The position numbers and the translations under genes are program-made. The notes under the pieces were generated by a model. The model ran no database searches. It was not told where the DNA came from and saw only the letters and a list, made by a program, of their open reading frames with translations. A stretch of DNA of 64,000 bases, from assembly GCA_015680905.1 (NCBI GenBank), contig CM027378.1:12815001-12879000 (forward strand), given 5' to 3'. The stretch's first letter is position 1. The number at the start of each line of letters is the position of its first letter. Shown in pieces: positions 54,755 through 63,720 of this stretch. This DNA is from Coptis chinensis. Lineage: Eukaryota; Streptophyta; Magnoliopsida; Ranunculales; Ranunculaceae.

Positions 54755-57700
54755 TTAACTGTTCCGTACATACATTTGCCCACTTGCATCTTCATTTACA
54801 ATACATTGTAACCTATGATCTAAAGGGGGAACAAAATGTACAACGGAACTAGATGCATCATGAAGAGAAGCTAGATAATCCGCAGCTCGGTTCACTTCTC
54901 TATAAGCATGAGAGAAGGATATGTAAGTGAATCCGTCTCTTTTCATCTCTATAGCTTTAAGCATGTCAAGGCAGTTCCAAGGAGGTTTCTCTAGCTTGTT
55001 GATTGCATTCACAGCTCTCAATGAGTCAGACTCGACCTCCACTTCCTTGTAACCTTCATCGAGACATCTTTGCAGGAAAATGTCGATAGCTTTGATCTCC
55101 TGGAACAGCACCGACAAACAGCCTCCACTGCCACTGAATCCAGCTACCACTTGTCCCTCTTTGTCTCTTATAATCCCTCCTTGGCCCGCACCGTTATTGC
55201 TCAAGGCTCCGTCTGTGTTTGCTTTCACTCGGTTGCCACTTGGAGGTCTCCAAACACATACGGTTTGCTGTTGCTTCTTGTACTTGGTTTCAAGGTTGAG
55301 TCGCTGAAATAGGTTCCTTGCTCTGACCGTATCCTCCATTTCTGGTCTTAGGACTTGCAAATAATTCCTTGTATCTCTGACCAATTTCTCGTAGATCCTC
55401 TTTGCTGATTTGGTAGAGTGCTGAAATCTGCGTTCATTCCTTTCCCTCCAAATATAGGCTGCAGCAGCGCAGAAAAACACCTTATAGACCTCTCCCACAT
55501 CTACCTGATTGCATAGCCCCATAATCGACGACCACTCCCTGTTAGCTGTTCTGCTATCAGTGACAATACCAAGAAGTCGTTTGACTCTAGAGATGATCTC
55601 CTTGGAATACGGACACTCAAAGAACAGGTGTCCTGAAAATTCCCGGCTGTTATTACATAAGCAACAAGATGAAGAGAGTAGGATTTTCCGTTGCACCAAT
55701 CTGTCTTGAGTCGGGAGACTTTGCGAAAACAGCTGCCATATAGTGAATGAGTGTCTCGGTAACACCCACTTGCCCCATGCCAGCTTATGCCATCTTTTCT
55801 TGTCCTTGACTGGTGAGAGGGCCTTATAAGCACTGTGTGATGTAAACAGCCCACTTGGGTGAGGCGTCCACACTACCTGATCCTGTGCAAGATGGGTATT
55901 GATGTCCACTGCTCTAATAACCTCCCGTAAGGTGTGAGACTGCATCAGATTGACCGCATCATTCCACTCTCCATTGGAAATGATGATACTCACCTTTGCA
56001 TTCAGAGGAAAGTCCCATTCTGCCTTTGCTTCATCGTCTTCGATCAGAGGTGATCTTTCACACCATATGTCATGCCAAAACAGTGTTTCTTCCCCTTTTG
56101 CGATTGAATATTTGATAAATTTCTTGGCTGTGTTTCTATTGTTCAAGATGCTTCGCCACGTCCACGAACAGTCTCTGGGCACTTGCATAGTCCAAAAGTA
56201 GTTGGATTTGATGTGTTGCTTCCATATCCAATCTACCCAAATGGATTCTGCTTTCATGACTACTTTGAAAATCAGTCCACAATGTGCACCCACATTCCAT
56301 CTATGGGTATGCATCACTCCCAATCCACCTTCCTCCTGTGATTGACAAACTGTACTCCAGCTTGCTTGGTGCAGTCCTCTCCTATTATTAGTACCAGTCC
56401 ATAAGAATTTAGCACAGATACTTTCCACTTGCTCGAGTACTGTCTTGGGGAGTATGAAGGTTCGTGCCCAATATGTGTGGAAGGACAGCAGGATGGACTT
56501 TATTACCTGTAGTCTACCCGCATGCGATAAGACCCGTGCTTTCCAGTTAGAGATCTTCTGAGTAATCTTCTCTATCAGGGGTTGACATTCCTTGATGCCC
56601 AGGCGAGCAGAGATAAGTGGAAGACCAAGATATTTCACTGGAGGTTTAATCAACTCAACCTCTAAGATGGTGGCCAGAGCACTAGCTTCTTGATCATTAA
56701 GTCCTCCCACAAGAAGTGATGTCTTATGCTTATTGATCTGTAACCCAGTTGCACTTCCGAAAATGTCCAGACATTCCTTCATGGCTTGTATGGAGGCAGT
56801 CTCTCCCTTGCAGAACATAAGAACGTCATCAGCAAAAGCTAGGTGGGATATTCTCGCTTTCTTACATTTGGAATGGTACTGGATAGCTCTACTGTTGAGC
56901 TTTTCCCTGATCACACAGCTGAGAATCTCCATAACTAGCACAAACAGATACGGAGATAAGGGGTCTCCTTGTCTGACTCCTCTACCTCCATTAAAATATC
57001 CTTCCGGTGCACCATTAATCATGACGGAATAAGAAGGAGAGGAAATGCACATGTCTATCCACTGATACATATTGTCCGGGAAACCGAAGGTCCTGATCAT
57101 TGCCTTTATAGACTCCCAACTGACCATATCATATGCCTTCCTTATGTCCACCTTAATAGTACATCGAGGAGTGCCGTGCTTCCTGTCATATCCTCGGAGA
57201 AGTTCATGCGACAGAAGAATGTTATCCTGAATGGATCTGCCAGGAATGAAAGCTGATTGGTTAGACTGCACTAACGCATCAATAACTATCTTAATCCTAT
57301 TTGCAATAACCTTAGAAATACATTTGTATATAGTGTTACACAAGGCTATTGGTCTAAAGTCTTCAACTTTTGTGGGATTGTTGACTTTAGGGATAAGACA
57401 TAAGAAAGTGGCATTAACTCCTTTAGGAAACTTGCAGAATTTGAAAGCATTAAGAATAGCAAGTGAGAAATCATGACCAACTACTTCCCAGCACTTCTTA
57501 AAGAAAATAGGAGTGAACCCGTCTGGCCCTGGAGCTGTGTTCTCTTTCATCTCAAAAAGAGCAGTTTTTACTTCTGCTACAGTAACTTCCGCTTCCATGA
57601 TGGCCTTCATGTGGTCGGAGATTGTATTTCGGACTTGCAACTGACTGAAGAAGTTCGCATCACTTATCTCCTCTGCTTCAGTTCCCAGAAGGCCAGTGTA

Positions 57701-58915
57701 ATACTCGATGATAGTCTTGATCACCTCTGCCTGTCCTGTGATAGCAGTCCCTTGAGAATTCTGGATAGCCCAAATACCTGTTCTAGCCTTCTTTTCTTCA
57801 ATGGATTTAAAAAAAAATGTTGTACATTTGTCTCCTTCTAGCATCCATTCACTGTCTTGCTCGCATTTAATCTCCGAGATTTCAATACCTGCTAATTCAC
57901 TGTATCTCTGTAGAGCTTCATGTTCCTTCTGTGTCAACCAAGGATCCAAAGGCTTAGATTGGAGCTGCCTTTGAATATCATATAGGTTCTCTCTGGCCTG
58001 CTGAACTCTGCCATGGATGTTTGAAAAGTTGTTCCTTGCCCACGGTTTCAATCTTTCCTTCAGGAGCTTTAATTTTTGCATCAGCACATACATAGGATTG
58101 GAGACAATACTAACCGTCCACACTTCTTGGAGGATAGTGTGGAACTGCGGCTGTTCAAGCCAAAAGTTCTTGAACCTGAAAGGTGTCGCCCTCCTCTCGA
58201 AATCAGTCCAAAAGAGAAGAATCGGCGAGTGGTCAGAGACTCCGTGGGGCAGAAATTCTGCCATGGAATTTGCAAATTCATCTTCCCATAGACTATTAAC
58301 TAAACATCGGTCAATTTTGGTCATTATTCTACCTTTTCCTTCCACTTTATTGTTCCATGTGTAAAAAAACCCATTGAATCTCAGATCGGATAATTCTGCT
58401 TTGTGCAAACATTCTACAAATTCCTCTGCTTCTCTAGGATGCATTGGACTCCCACCCATTCTTTCTTCCGCTTTGGTGATGTTATTAAAGTCTCCTGCTG
58501 TACACCAAGGCAAATTCACTGATCTTTTGATGATAATTAAGTCTCTCCATAGCTGCGTCCTGAGGTTTTTGGTATTTCTGGCATACACTGCAGTTAAAAG
58601 GAACTCTTCATTGGTCGGTTTGAATCTCCCCTTGCAGTGAATGTACTGGTCTGATTCCGATATCTTAGTCAATTCCATCAATATAGGGTCCCAGCATATC
58701 CAAATACGCCCCGAAAGATCCTTATTGTAATTATTCATATGCTCCCATAGTGGACAGCAAGTGGTCCTAATGAGATCATATTTATCTTGCCTGACTTTGG
58801 TTTCGAGCAAGCAAAAAACACTAATCTTCTTCTCTATTCTAATCTTGTTTATTTCTCTCGCTTTCGCTACCTCGTTTGCACCTCGTACATTCCAAAAACA
58901 CATAGGAGTCCTCAT
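54755..58915 (-). CDS. LINE-C ORF2: endonuclease / reverse transcriptase / RNase H, intact
   Basis: 1386 residues; performs target-primed reverse transcription. Endonuclease (1-235): WNVRG with Asn9, LLETK Glu38, GDFNN Asp142/Asn144, KIDRCL, and SDHSP Asp228/His229. RT (about 455-780): PGPDGF, FRPIALCN, KVDIRKAYD with Asp590, RQGDPLSP, catalytic FADD at 694-697. A thumb/connection region follows (780-1035). Zinc-binding zf-RVT: CCLC (1084-1087), His1096, Cys1101. RNase H (1228-1350): Asp1235 in NTDG, Glu1273, Asp1297, Asp1346, all four acidic residues present. The start ATG at 58915 overlaps the ORF1 stop. Plant L1 elements are known to have acquired such an RNase H. The product acts on its own RNA in the nucleus. 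Confidence 0.95.
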   Translation of the reverse strand: MRTPMCFWNVRGANEVAKAREINKIRIEKKISVFCLLETKVRQDKYDLIRTTCCPLWEHMNNYNKDLSGRIWICWDPILMELTKISESDQYIHCKGRFKPTNEEFLLTAVYARNTKNLRTQLWRDLIIIKRSVNLPWCTAGDFNNITKAEERMGGSPMHPREAEEFVECLHKAELSDLRFNGFFYTWNNKVEGKGRIMTKIDRCLVNSLWEDEFANSMAEFLPHGVSDHSPILLFWTDFERRATPFRFKNFWLEQPQFHTILQEVWTVSIVSNPMYVLMQKLKLLKERLKPWARNNFSNIHGRVQQARENLYDIQRQLQSKPLDPWLTQKEHEALQRYSELAGIEISEIKCEQDSEWMLEGDKCTTFFFKSIEEKKARTGIWAIQNSQGTAITGQAEVIKTIIEYYTGLLGTEAEEISDANFFSQLQVRNTISDHMKAIMEAEVTVAEVKTALFEMKENTAPGPDGFTPIFFKKCWEVVGHDFSLAILNAFKFCKFPKGVNATFLCLIPKVNNPTKVEDFRPIALCNTIYKCISKVIANRIKIVIDALVQSNQSAFIPGRSIQDNILLSHELLRGYDRKHGTPRCTIKVDIRKAYDMVSWESIKAMIRTFGFPDNMYQWIDMCISSPSYSVMINGAPEGYFNGGRGVRQGDPLSPYLFVLVMEILSCVIREKLNSRAIQYHSKCKKARISHLAFADDVLMFCKGETASIQAMKECLDIFGSATGLQINKHKTSLLVGGLNDQEASALATILEVELIKPPVKYLGLPLISARLGIKECQPLIEKITQKISNWKARVLSHAGRLQVIKSILLSFHTYWARTFILPKTVLEQVESICAKFLWTGTNNRRGLHQASWSTVCQSQEEGGLGVMHTHRWNVGAHCGLIFKVVMKAESIWVDWIWKQHIKSNYFWTMQVPRDCSWTWRSILNNRNTAKKFIKYSIAKGEETLFWHDIWCERSPLIEDDEAKAEWDFPLNAKVSIIISNGEWNDAVNLMQSHTLREVIRAVDINTHLAQDQVVWTPHPSGLFTSHSAYKALSPVKDKKRWHKLAWGKWVLPRHSFTIWQLFSQSLPTQDRLVQRKILLSSSCCLCNNSREFSGHLFFECPYSKEIISRVKRLLGIVTDSRTANREWSSIMGLCNQVDVGEVYKVFFCAAAAYIWRERNERRFQHSTKSAKRIYEKLVRDTRNYLQVLRPEMEDTVRARNLFQRLNLETKYKKQQQTVCVWRPPSGNRVKANTDGALSNNGAGQGGIIRDKEGQVVAGFSGSGGCLSVLFQEIKAIDIFLQRCLDEGYKEVEVESDSLRAVNAINKLEKPPWNCLDMLKAIEMKRDGFTYISFSHAYREVNRAADYLASLHDASSSVVHFVPPLDHRLQCIVNEDASGQMYVRNS

Positions 58916-60315
58916 CTATGATTCCTATTTTTTGAGCCTCGGTCTACCCCCCGTTCTTCTTGCCATTTGCAACTCCTTGGGTTCGAGTCCTTCTGTTTAC
59001 TTACATCAGGCCCTCTTCTACCACGTTGTTTCCCCGATCTTGTTGTAACTCCGTACAATATTTCCACATTCGGAGTAACAGGGTCAGCCACTACCACCTC
59101 CTCAAGCTGAATATGATCATGGAAATGCTCCGTCTCGACTTCAGAAGCTTCCGACTCCGCAGAGTCTATCACGTCAGTCAATAGATGGAACCTGCCTGAT
59201 TCCAGATTGTATAGAGCTCTATCCTCAGTGTCCATGAATGAGTCGAGTGGTTCAGAGTGAGATAATTCATAATTGATCATGTCTAGATCCATCCCGTCCC
59301 TTCTGCTTCCCTGTTGGACTTCGTACTCAGCCCTAGGGGACTCCCTGGTGTCAGTTCCTAAAACTTCTCCATTCACTTCAGTTGCGGTCTGAGTTTCATC
59401 CGCTTGCCCATATTGATTCTCCTCTACTTGTTGCTGCGTTTCAGGAGCTGTGCTATTAGAGACTGGTAGTGGTCTAGGTCTCCATTCCTGTGCTTTCTTG
59501 TTTCTTTTCAGTCTCCTTTTTTGGTTCTTCGACATTCTTCCCCTGTCCTCCTGAGGTTCCTGCTCTACTGGACCTTTCCCTCTGTCATTTGTTGAGTTTA
59601 CGTTCTCTGTAGAATCTTGTGCCACTGAGTCATTCCCTTTTGCGGCATTCCTACACTCAGCAACTAAATGTCCTACCACCTTGCAGTGGTTGCAGAACTT
59701 AGGGATTGATCCAAACTGAATTTTCTGCCAGAATTCAATCCCTAGTTCAGGCACTTCCACAAATATTTGGTCCGGAATTGGATTGGCTAGGTCGATGTCA
59801 ACCAGCACACTAGCATAATATCCCTTATTCCTTTCCAGAGAATTCAGGTCAACACGGATTGGATTACCCAGTCCTCTTCCCATACTCATGAGTATTTCCA
59901 CTTCCCAGTACTCAAACGGCAACCCTGGGAATTTAACCCAAACAAACGCAGAAGTTTGTCGATGAGTTTCTATATTAAAATTCGGTGTCCACTTACTGAA
60001 TCTAACCAATTGGCTCTGCACATACCAAGGACCACAACACAAAACCCTATTATAGTCCTCCTCATTAGAGAATCTGAACAAAACATATCCTTTCCCCAAA
60101 GGTGAGAGCTTGAATGTTGCAAACAGACCCCATTCAAAGCTGACTACCACTCTAATGTTTTCTAAGTTCAGAGTTTTAGCTTCCAGCCTAGCAATTAAAT
60201 TCAATTTAGTCTTACTCATACCATCAAATTCAATTTGTTGACCCATGTTGCTTTGTTTTGCAACGTGGGTGTGTTCTTGGAAACATAAATGGTGGAGTGT
60301 AGTAGATGAGAACAC
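58912..60315 (-). CDS. LINE-C ORF1: RNA-binding DUF4283 / zinc knuckle protein, intact
   Basis: 467 residues. DUF4283-like domain about 34-113 (SKTKLNLIARLEAKTLNLEN, LSPLGKGYVLFRFSNEEDYN, VRFSKWTPNF), followed by the conserved AFVWVKFPGLPFEYWE segment and a ...VDIDLANPIPDQIFVE segment. CCHC zinc knuckle CX2CX4HX4C at residues 208-221 (C208, C211, H216, C221). A basic stretch (KNQKRRLKRNKK, about 266-277) and a long acidic C-terminal tail follow. It would coat LINE RNA. The first ATG (60315) is used here, but Met24 (60246) is an equally good start. The stop codon TGA overlaps the ORF2 ATG, suggesting translational coupling. Confidence 0.92.
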   Translation of the reverse strand: MFSSTTLHHLCFQEHTHVAKQSNMGQQIEFDGMSKTKLNLIARLEAKTLNLENIRVVVSFEWGLFATFKLSPLGKGYVLFRFSNEEDYNRVLCCGPWYVQSQLVRFSKWTPNFNIETHRQTSAFVWVKFPGLPFEYWEVEILMSMGRGLGNPIRVDLNSLERNKGYYASVLVDIDLANPIPDQIFVEVPELGIEFWQKIQFGSIPKFCNHCKVVGHLVAECRNAAKGNDSVAQDSTENVNSTNDRGKGPVEQEPQEDRGRMSKNQKRRLKRNKKAQEWRPRPLPVSNSTAPETQQQVEENQYGQADETQTATEVNGEVLGTDTRESPRAEYEVQQGSRRDGMDLDMINYELSHSEPLDSFMDTEDRALYNLESGRFHLLTDVIDSAESEASEVETEHFHDHIQLEEVVVADPVTPNVEILYGVTTRSGKQRGRRGPDVSKQKDSNPRSCKWQEERGVDRGSKNRNHR

Positions 60316-60613
60316 GTGATTTAGATTTGCTCTTGAAGTCTTCTGGTTTAAGTTTTTCTGAAGTGTACGGTTTTGTTTTGAGACAAATGTAATAGAGTTG
60401 GTTAGTTTCTTTGTAGTTTAATCATGAGATTGAAGGATTGTCCCTTTTGGTTTTAAATTTGATCTCAAATTTTAATATCGTGGTTGATAATATGTTATTA
60501 GGGTTTCGTTTCATCCTGGGTTTTCAGATGATTGAATAGGGTGACGATTGAGATAATTATATCTTGGCCGATAATTCCCTATTTTAAATTTTGTGGAAAT
60601 TTGGGGTGTGACA
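60316..60613. other. LINE-C 5' UTR and right end of the LTR-like insertion
   Basis: About 300 bp without coding. The LINE/LTR junction lies somewhere near 60330-60400 and could not be placed exactly. The right end closes the LTR-like insertion with GGGGTGTGACA at 60603-60613. Confidence 0.5.
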
Positions 60614-61324
60614 GTTATACCTAAAATCTATTGGGTTGATGATGTTGTTCTGACCACAACTTATCTTATTATTAATCGTATGCCATCGTCCATTCGTCAC
60701 AATCAAACTCCATTTTCATTTTTGAATCCTGGTTTGTCTTCTTTTCATCTTCCACCTCGTGTTTTCGGTTGTGTTGCCTTTGTTCATAATTTGAGTCCTG
60801 GTCATGATAAGTTGTCTCATCGGTCTTTTAAATGTATTTTTCTTGGTTATGGAAAGACACATAAATGGTATTAATGTTATAGTCTAACTCTTCGTTGCTA
60901 TTTCATAAGTGCAAATATCACATTTTTAGAGTTCACTTATTTTTTCTCTCCCACAGGTCAGCAGTTAGACCCCGATTTGATTTCTCTTGGACATGAAACA
61001 TTGATTCTACCACCAGTTCTAGTACTTCCTAATATTGATGATTCTTCCACCCTTGGTTCGTCTCCCATTGGTAGTCCTCCTTCCACTTCTTTGCCTTTAC
61101 CTGATGTTGTTCCAGTGCCACCATCTAATCATATGTCTCCACCAATCCCTGTGTCCTTACTTGATCATTTACCACCACCTGATATTGTATTATGTTCCTT
61201 AGCTATCATCTGCATCTAATTCAAAAGACAGAATGCTGGACATTCTGGAATAGTTCCTAATACGTAAAGGTTATTGCTTCTCCAGACTAGATGGGTCAAC
61301 CCCTACAATCTCAGTCCCTTATTG
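60614..61324 (+). pseudogene. Copia-2 integrase C-terminal part and linker
   Basis: Coding resumes with KIYWVDDVVLTTTYLIINRM, the second half of the integrase core (motif after the catalytic Glu), then NQTPFSFLNPGLSSFHL, RVFGCVAFVHNLSPGHDKLS and FKCIFLGYGKTHKWY, which is the copia-specific region, ending at a TAA near 60873. A Pro/Ser-rich linker open at 60977-61219 follows (PSTSLPLPDVVPVPPSNHMS). The sequence runs on in fragments to the CACTA-2 insertion at 61325. RT is not in the window. Confidence 0.85.
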
Positions 61325-61639
61325 CACTACAAGAATACTGAGTATTAGCCACGGCCATTAACCGTGGCTAAAGACCTTTTGCAACGGTCATTGGCTGTTG
61401 CACGACCATGGCCAATGCGCCTGTGGCTAATCTGTTGCCACAGTTTTTAGACATGGCCAAAGCTTATTTTTTGCCCATAGTTCTAGACCATTCCAAGGGC
61501 CGTGGCAAATGACTCTTTTGCCACAGTTAGCAACCGTGGCTAATGCTTATATGAATAGTAGGTTTGCTTTGAGTGTGCTGGATGTATTGTTTGGCCACAG
61601 CTGAAGGCTGTGGCAAATGTTTTCAATTGTTTTAAAAAA

Positions 61640-63720
61640 AATTGTTCCAGCACCTTTATATCACATCTAAACTTTATATCACACCTGAAGTTCATATCAT
61701 ACAAAGATCTACCATTTCAATAAAAACAAATCCCCGAGAATCATAATTCTCCACAATTTAAAATATCATATACAATACTTAACATAAATATTTTTACATC
61801 AAAGGTACAATTAGGAATCCAAACTTACATAAAAGAAGATAATATAGTACTAACTACTCTTTAAGAAATTTGAAAACTATTAAGAATCCCAAACAAAAAA
61901 TGAAAACATCACCATTTATAGTGCCTAAACTCAGTAGACTGCATTCCTAGCCATCTAAACAATGCCTCAACTGTGTCGGATCAAAGTCTGCATACTTAGA
62001 GTCGCTTGGTTGTACCTTATCATCATGTATCCTGCCTTAGAGAGTAGGCTTTGAAAACTTACCTACAGCCATATAAAATCAACCATTAGAACTACAACAG
62101 CACACCATTCGCACGAAAAATCATGTGATATAGCAAATATCAATTGAAAGAGAAAGCACTAACCATTACGTGTTGTAAAAACATTGTACAAATTAATCCC
62201 AGCCAAACGCTGCATCGTAATTAGTCGTTGACTCCAACTTCTTTGCTTCTAAGAAACGGCTCCTTCTAAGAAAAGTATAAGTAGAAAAAGTACTAAAATA
62301 GTCACTAGAAAATCATCCAACTAACAAAACACATTAATGTTGAAGTTCCATCAAAAGAAGACAGATTATTTAATCGAATACATGAGGCAGATTATTTAAT
62401 CGTATACATGAGGTACTAACGTATCGTAATCATAAACTCATACATTATCTAAATAAAATTTAACTAGCTTTACACATTCAATTCTAATTAAAACATCGTT
62501 CAAGGTTTATAAAAGTTCTAAATACTTACCTGAAGCGAGCTTCACTTCTAGTACCACTTTCCCTTAACAACAAACCTTACATCCAATCCTCACTACAAGC
62601 ACCAGTCCACTCTATGATTATATGTTGATCTTTTTACTGCCAGCACCACTTTGGTATAAGCTTTTACCATGATAATATATATATGGATTAAGCTCCCAAC
62701 CATACTTCTCAAAGAAATAGAAAACATATCATTGATGCATAAAAGATAAAACTCATAAAAGTTAATACCACAGCATAAGACAACATCTAATAAGCTAGCT
62801 ATTAATTACAAACAACTTAAGAATGCACATGCCCGACGATGAAGTTGCTTCTTAACTCATAGTTTCTTTGACAAGGTGAAAGACATCATATCTGAGAGAG
62901 TATTAGAATGATATCCATCATTCGATCAAGTCAACATTCTTATAACACATGCATAACCAATTCCTACTCTACCTTGCACTCAATTTCTATTGCAATGGAA
63001 AACTTCAAATATCACAAATAATTGTTTAGAACTTCTACCTGAAATTTTAAACAAGTTCATTAAAACCATACCAACTGCCAACAATCCAAAAGAAATCAGA
63101 ATAAATTTCAATAACTAATAATACAACTACAATATAAACATATTTCTTTAGCATTGGTTCATTTTTAAAAGGAAACACGTGAGTGTTAATAGGATCAAAT
63201 AGTAAAACTTTAGCTCGTGAATTAGGGTTACAATTTGCATCAACATATTGCATTCCGACAAGCGGGAAACCTTATGGATATTAAGTATTGCGAACACATC
63301 CCAATGCTCATAAATGCTATTACTAGCAGTGTACCTAATAAGTCCATTTTGAAAAATATATACTTCCTACTCATGTATAACTCAAAAAATCAGGCACCCA
63401 ATCACACTAGCCTAGCTAGCTAGCTAGCATACATTAACACCCAAGATGATTATCATAAACAAGTGAAATCTACATTCAAATACTGTTCAAGATGGTAGAT
63501 GCCATAACTCTATAAAACTCGCAAATACTCTCAATTTTAAATCATTCCTTAGGCATACATTAAGCATTTTTCAAAATAAATAGAGATTGAATTAAGATAA
63601 GGCCGTAAATATCCGTTCAGGTTAGATTCAAGTATGAAGTATTAACGAAACTACTTTAATAGCAACACTGTTAATACTCGATTTCCTCGTGTAAAACTCT
63701 AATGAAGTAATTGATACCTG
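61640..63720. other. CACTA-2 interior, no recognisable gene
   Basis: AT-rich, with only short ORFs. A GCTAGCTAGCTAGCTAGC-like run lies at 63413-63429. No transposase motif seen. Confidence 0.5.

Larger units (their letters stand above)
54701..60350 (-). mobile_element. LINE-C: intact full-length L1-type LINE with RNase H
   Basis: Minus-strand LINE with a 10-nt A tail (plus-strand T run 54701-54710), a short 3' UTR with a hairpin, an intact ORF2 (54755-58915, 1386 codons) and an intact ORF1 (58912-60315, 467 codons) overlapping by ATGA. The 5' edge lies near 60350; no target-site duplication could be read. It sits inside the LTR-like insertion within Copia-2. All catalytic residues checked in endonuclease, RT and RNase H are present, so this copy is young and may be able to move itself and other 3'-compatible RNAs such as LINE-B relatives. 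Confidence 0.92.
51245..60613 (+). repeat. Large solo LTR-like insertion (about 3.7 kb excluding LINE-C)
   Basis: Begins TATAACACCCCATTT (probably TG... mutated to TA...) and ends TTTGGGGTGTGACA, so the ends are inverted (ACACCCC/GGGGTGT). The flanks are GTTGC (51240-51244) and GTTAT (60614-60618), a 5-bp duplication if two transitions occurred. Removing it rejoins Copia-2 integrase coding (MFHM... to ...PKIYWVDDVV). No gag or pol is recognisable in the 51245-54700 part, and I see no second LTR inside it. A solo LTR of a Ty3/gypsy type is the simplest reading; family unknown. A TATA-like GAAATATAAGAG lies near 51437. Confidence 0.7.
48655..61324 (+). mobile_element. Copia-2: partial Ty1/copia element, split by an LTR/LINE nest and by CACTA-2
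   Basis: Possible short 5' LTR (48655-48850), primer site TAGTATCAGAAC (48853-48864, two changes from TGGTATCAGAGC after a 2-nt spacer), gag (about 49345-49860), knuckle and protease (49859-50440), pre-integrase and integrase core (50601-51239), interruption 51245-60613, integrase C-terminal part (60617-60874) and a Pro/Ser-rich linker (60960-61220). Reverse transcriptase and 3' LTR lie beyond CACTA-2, outside the window, or are lost. Many stops. Confidence 0.82.

Noticed and set aside
54755-58915. Plus-strand ORFs of 60-122 codons across this span
   Set aside because: All are antisense shadows of the intact LINE-C ORF2 with no motif of their own.
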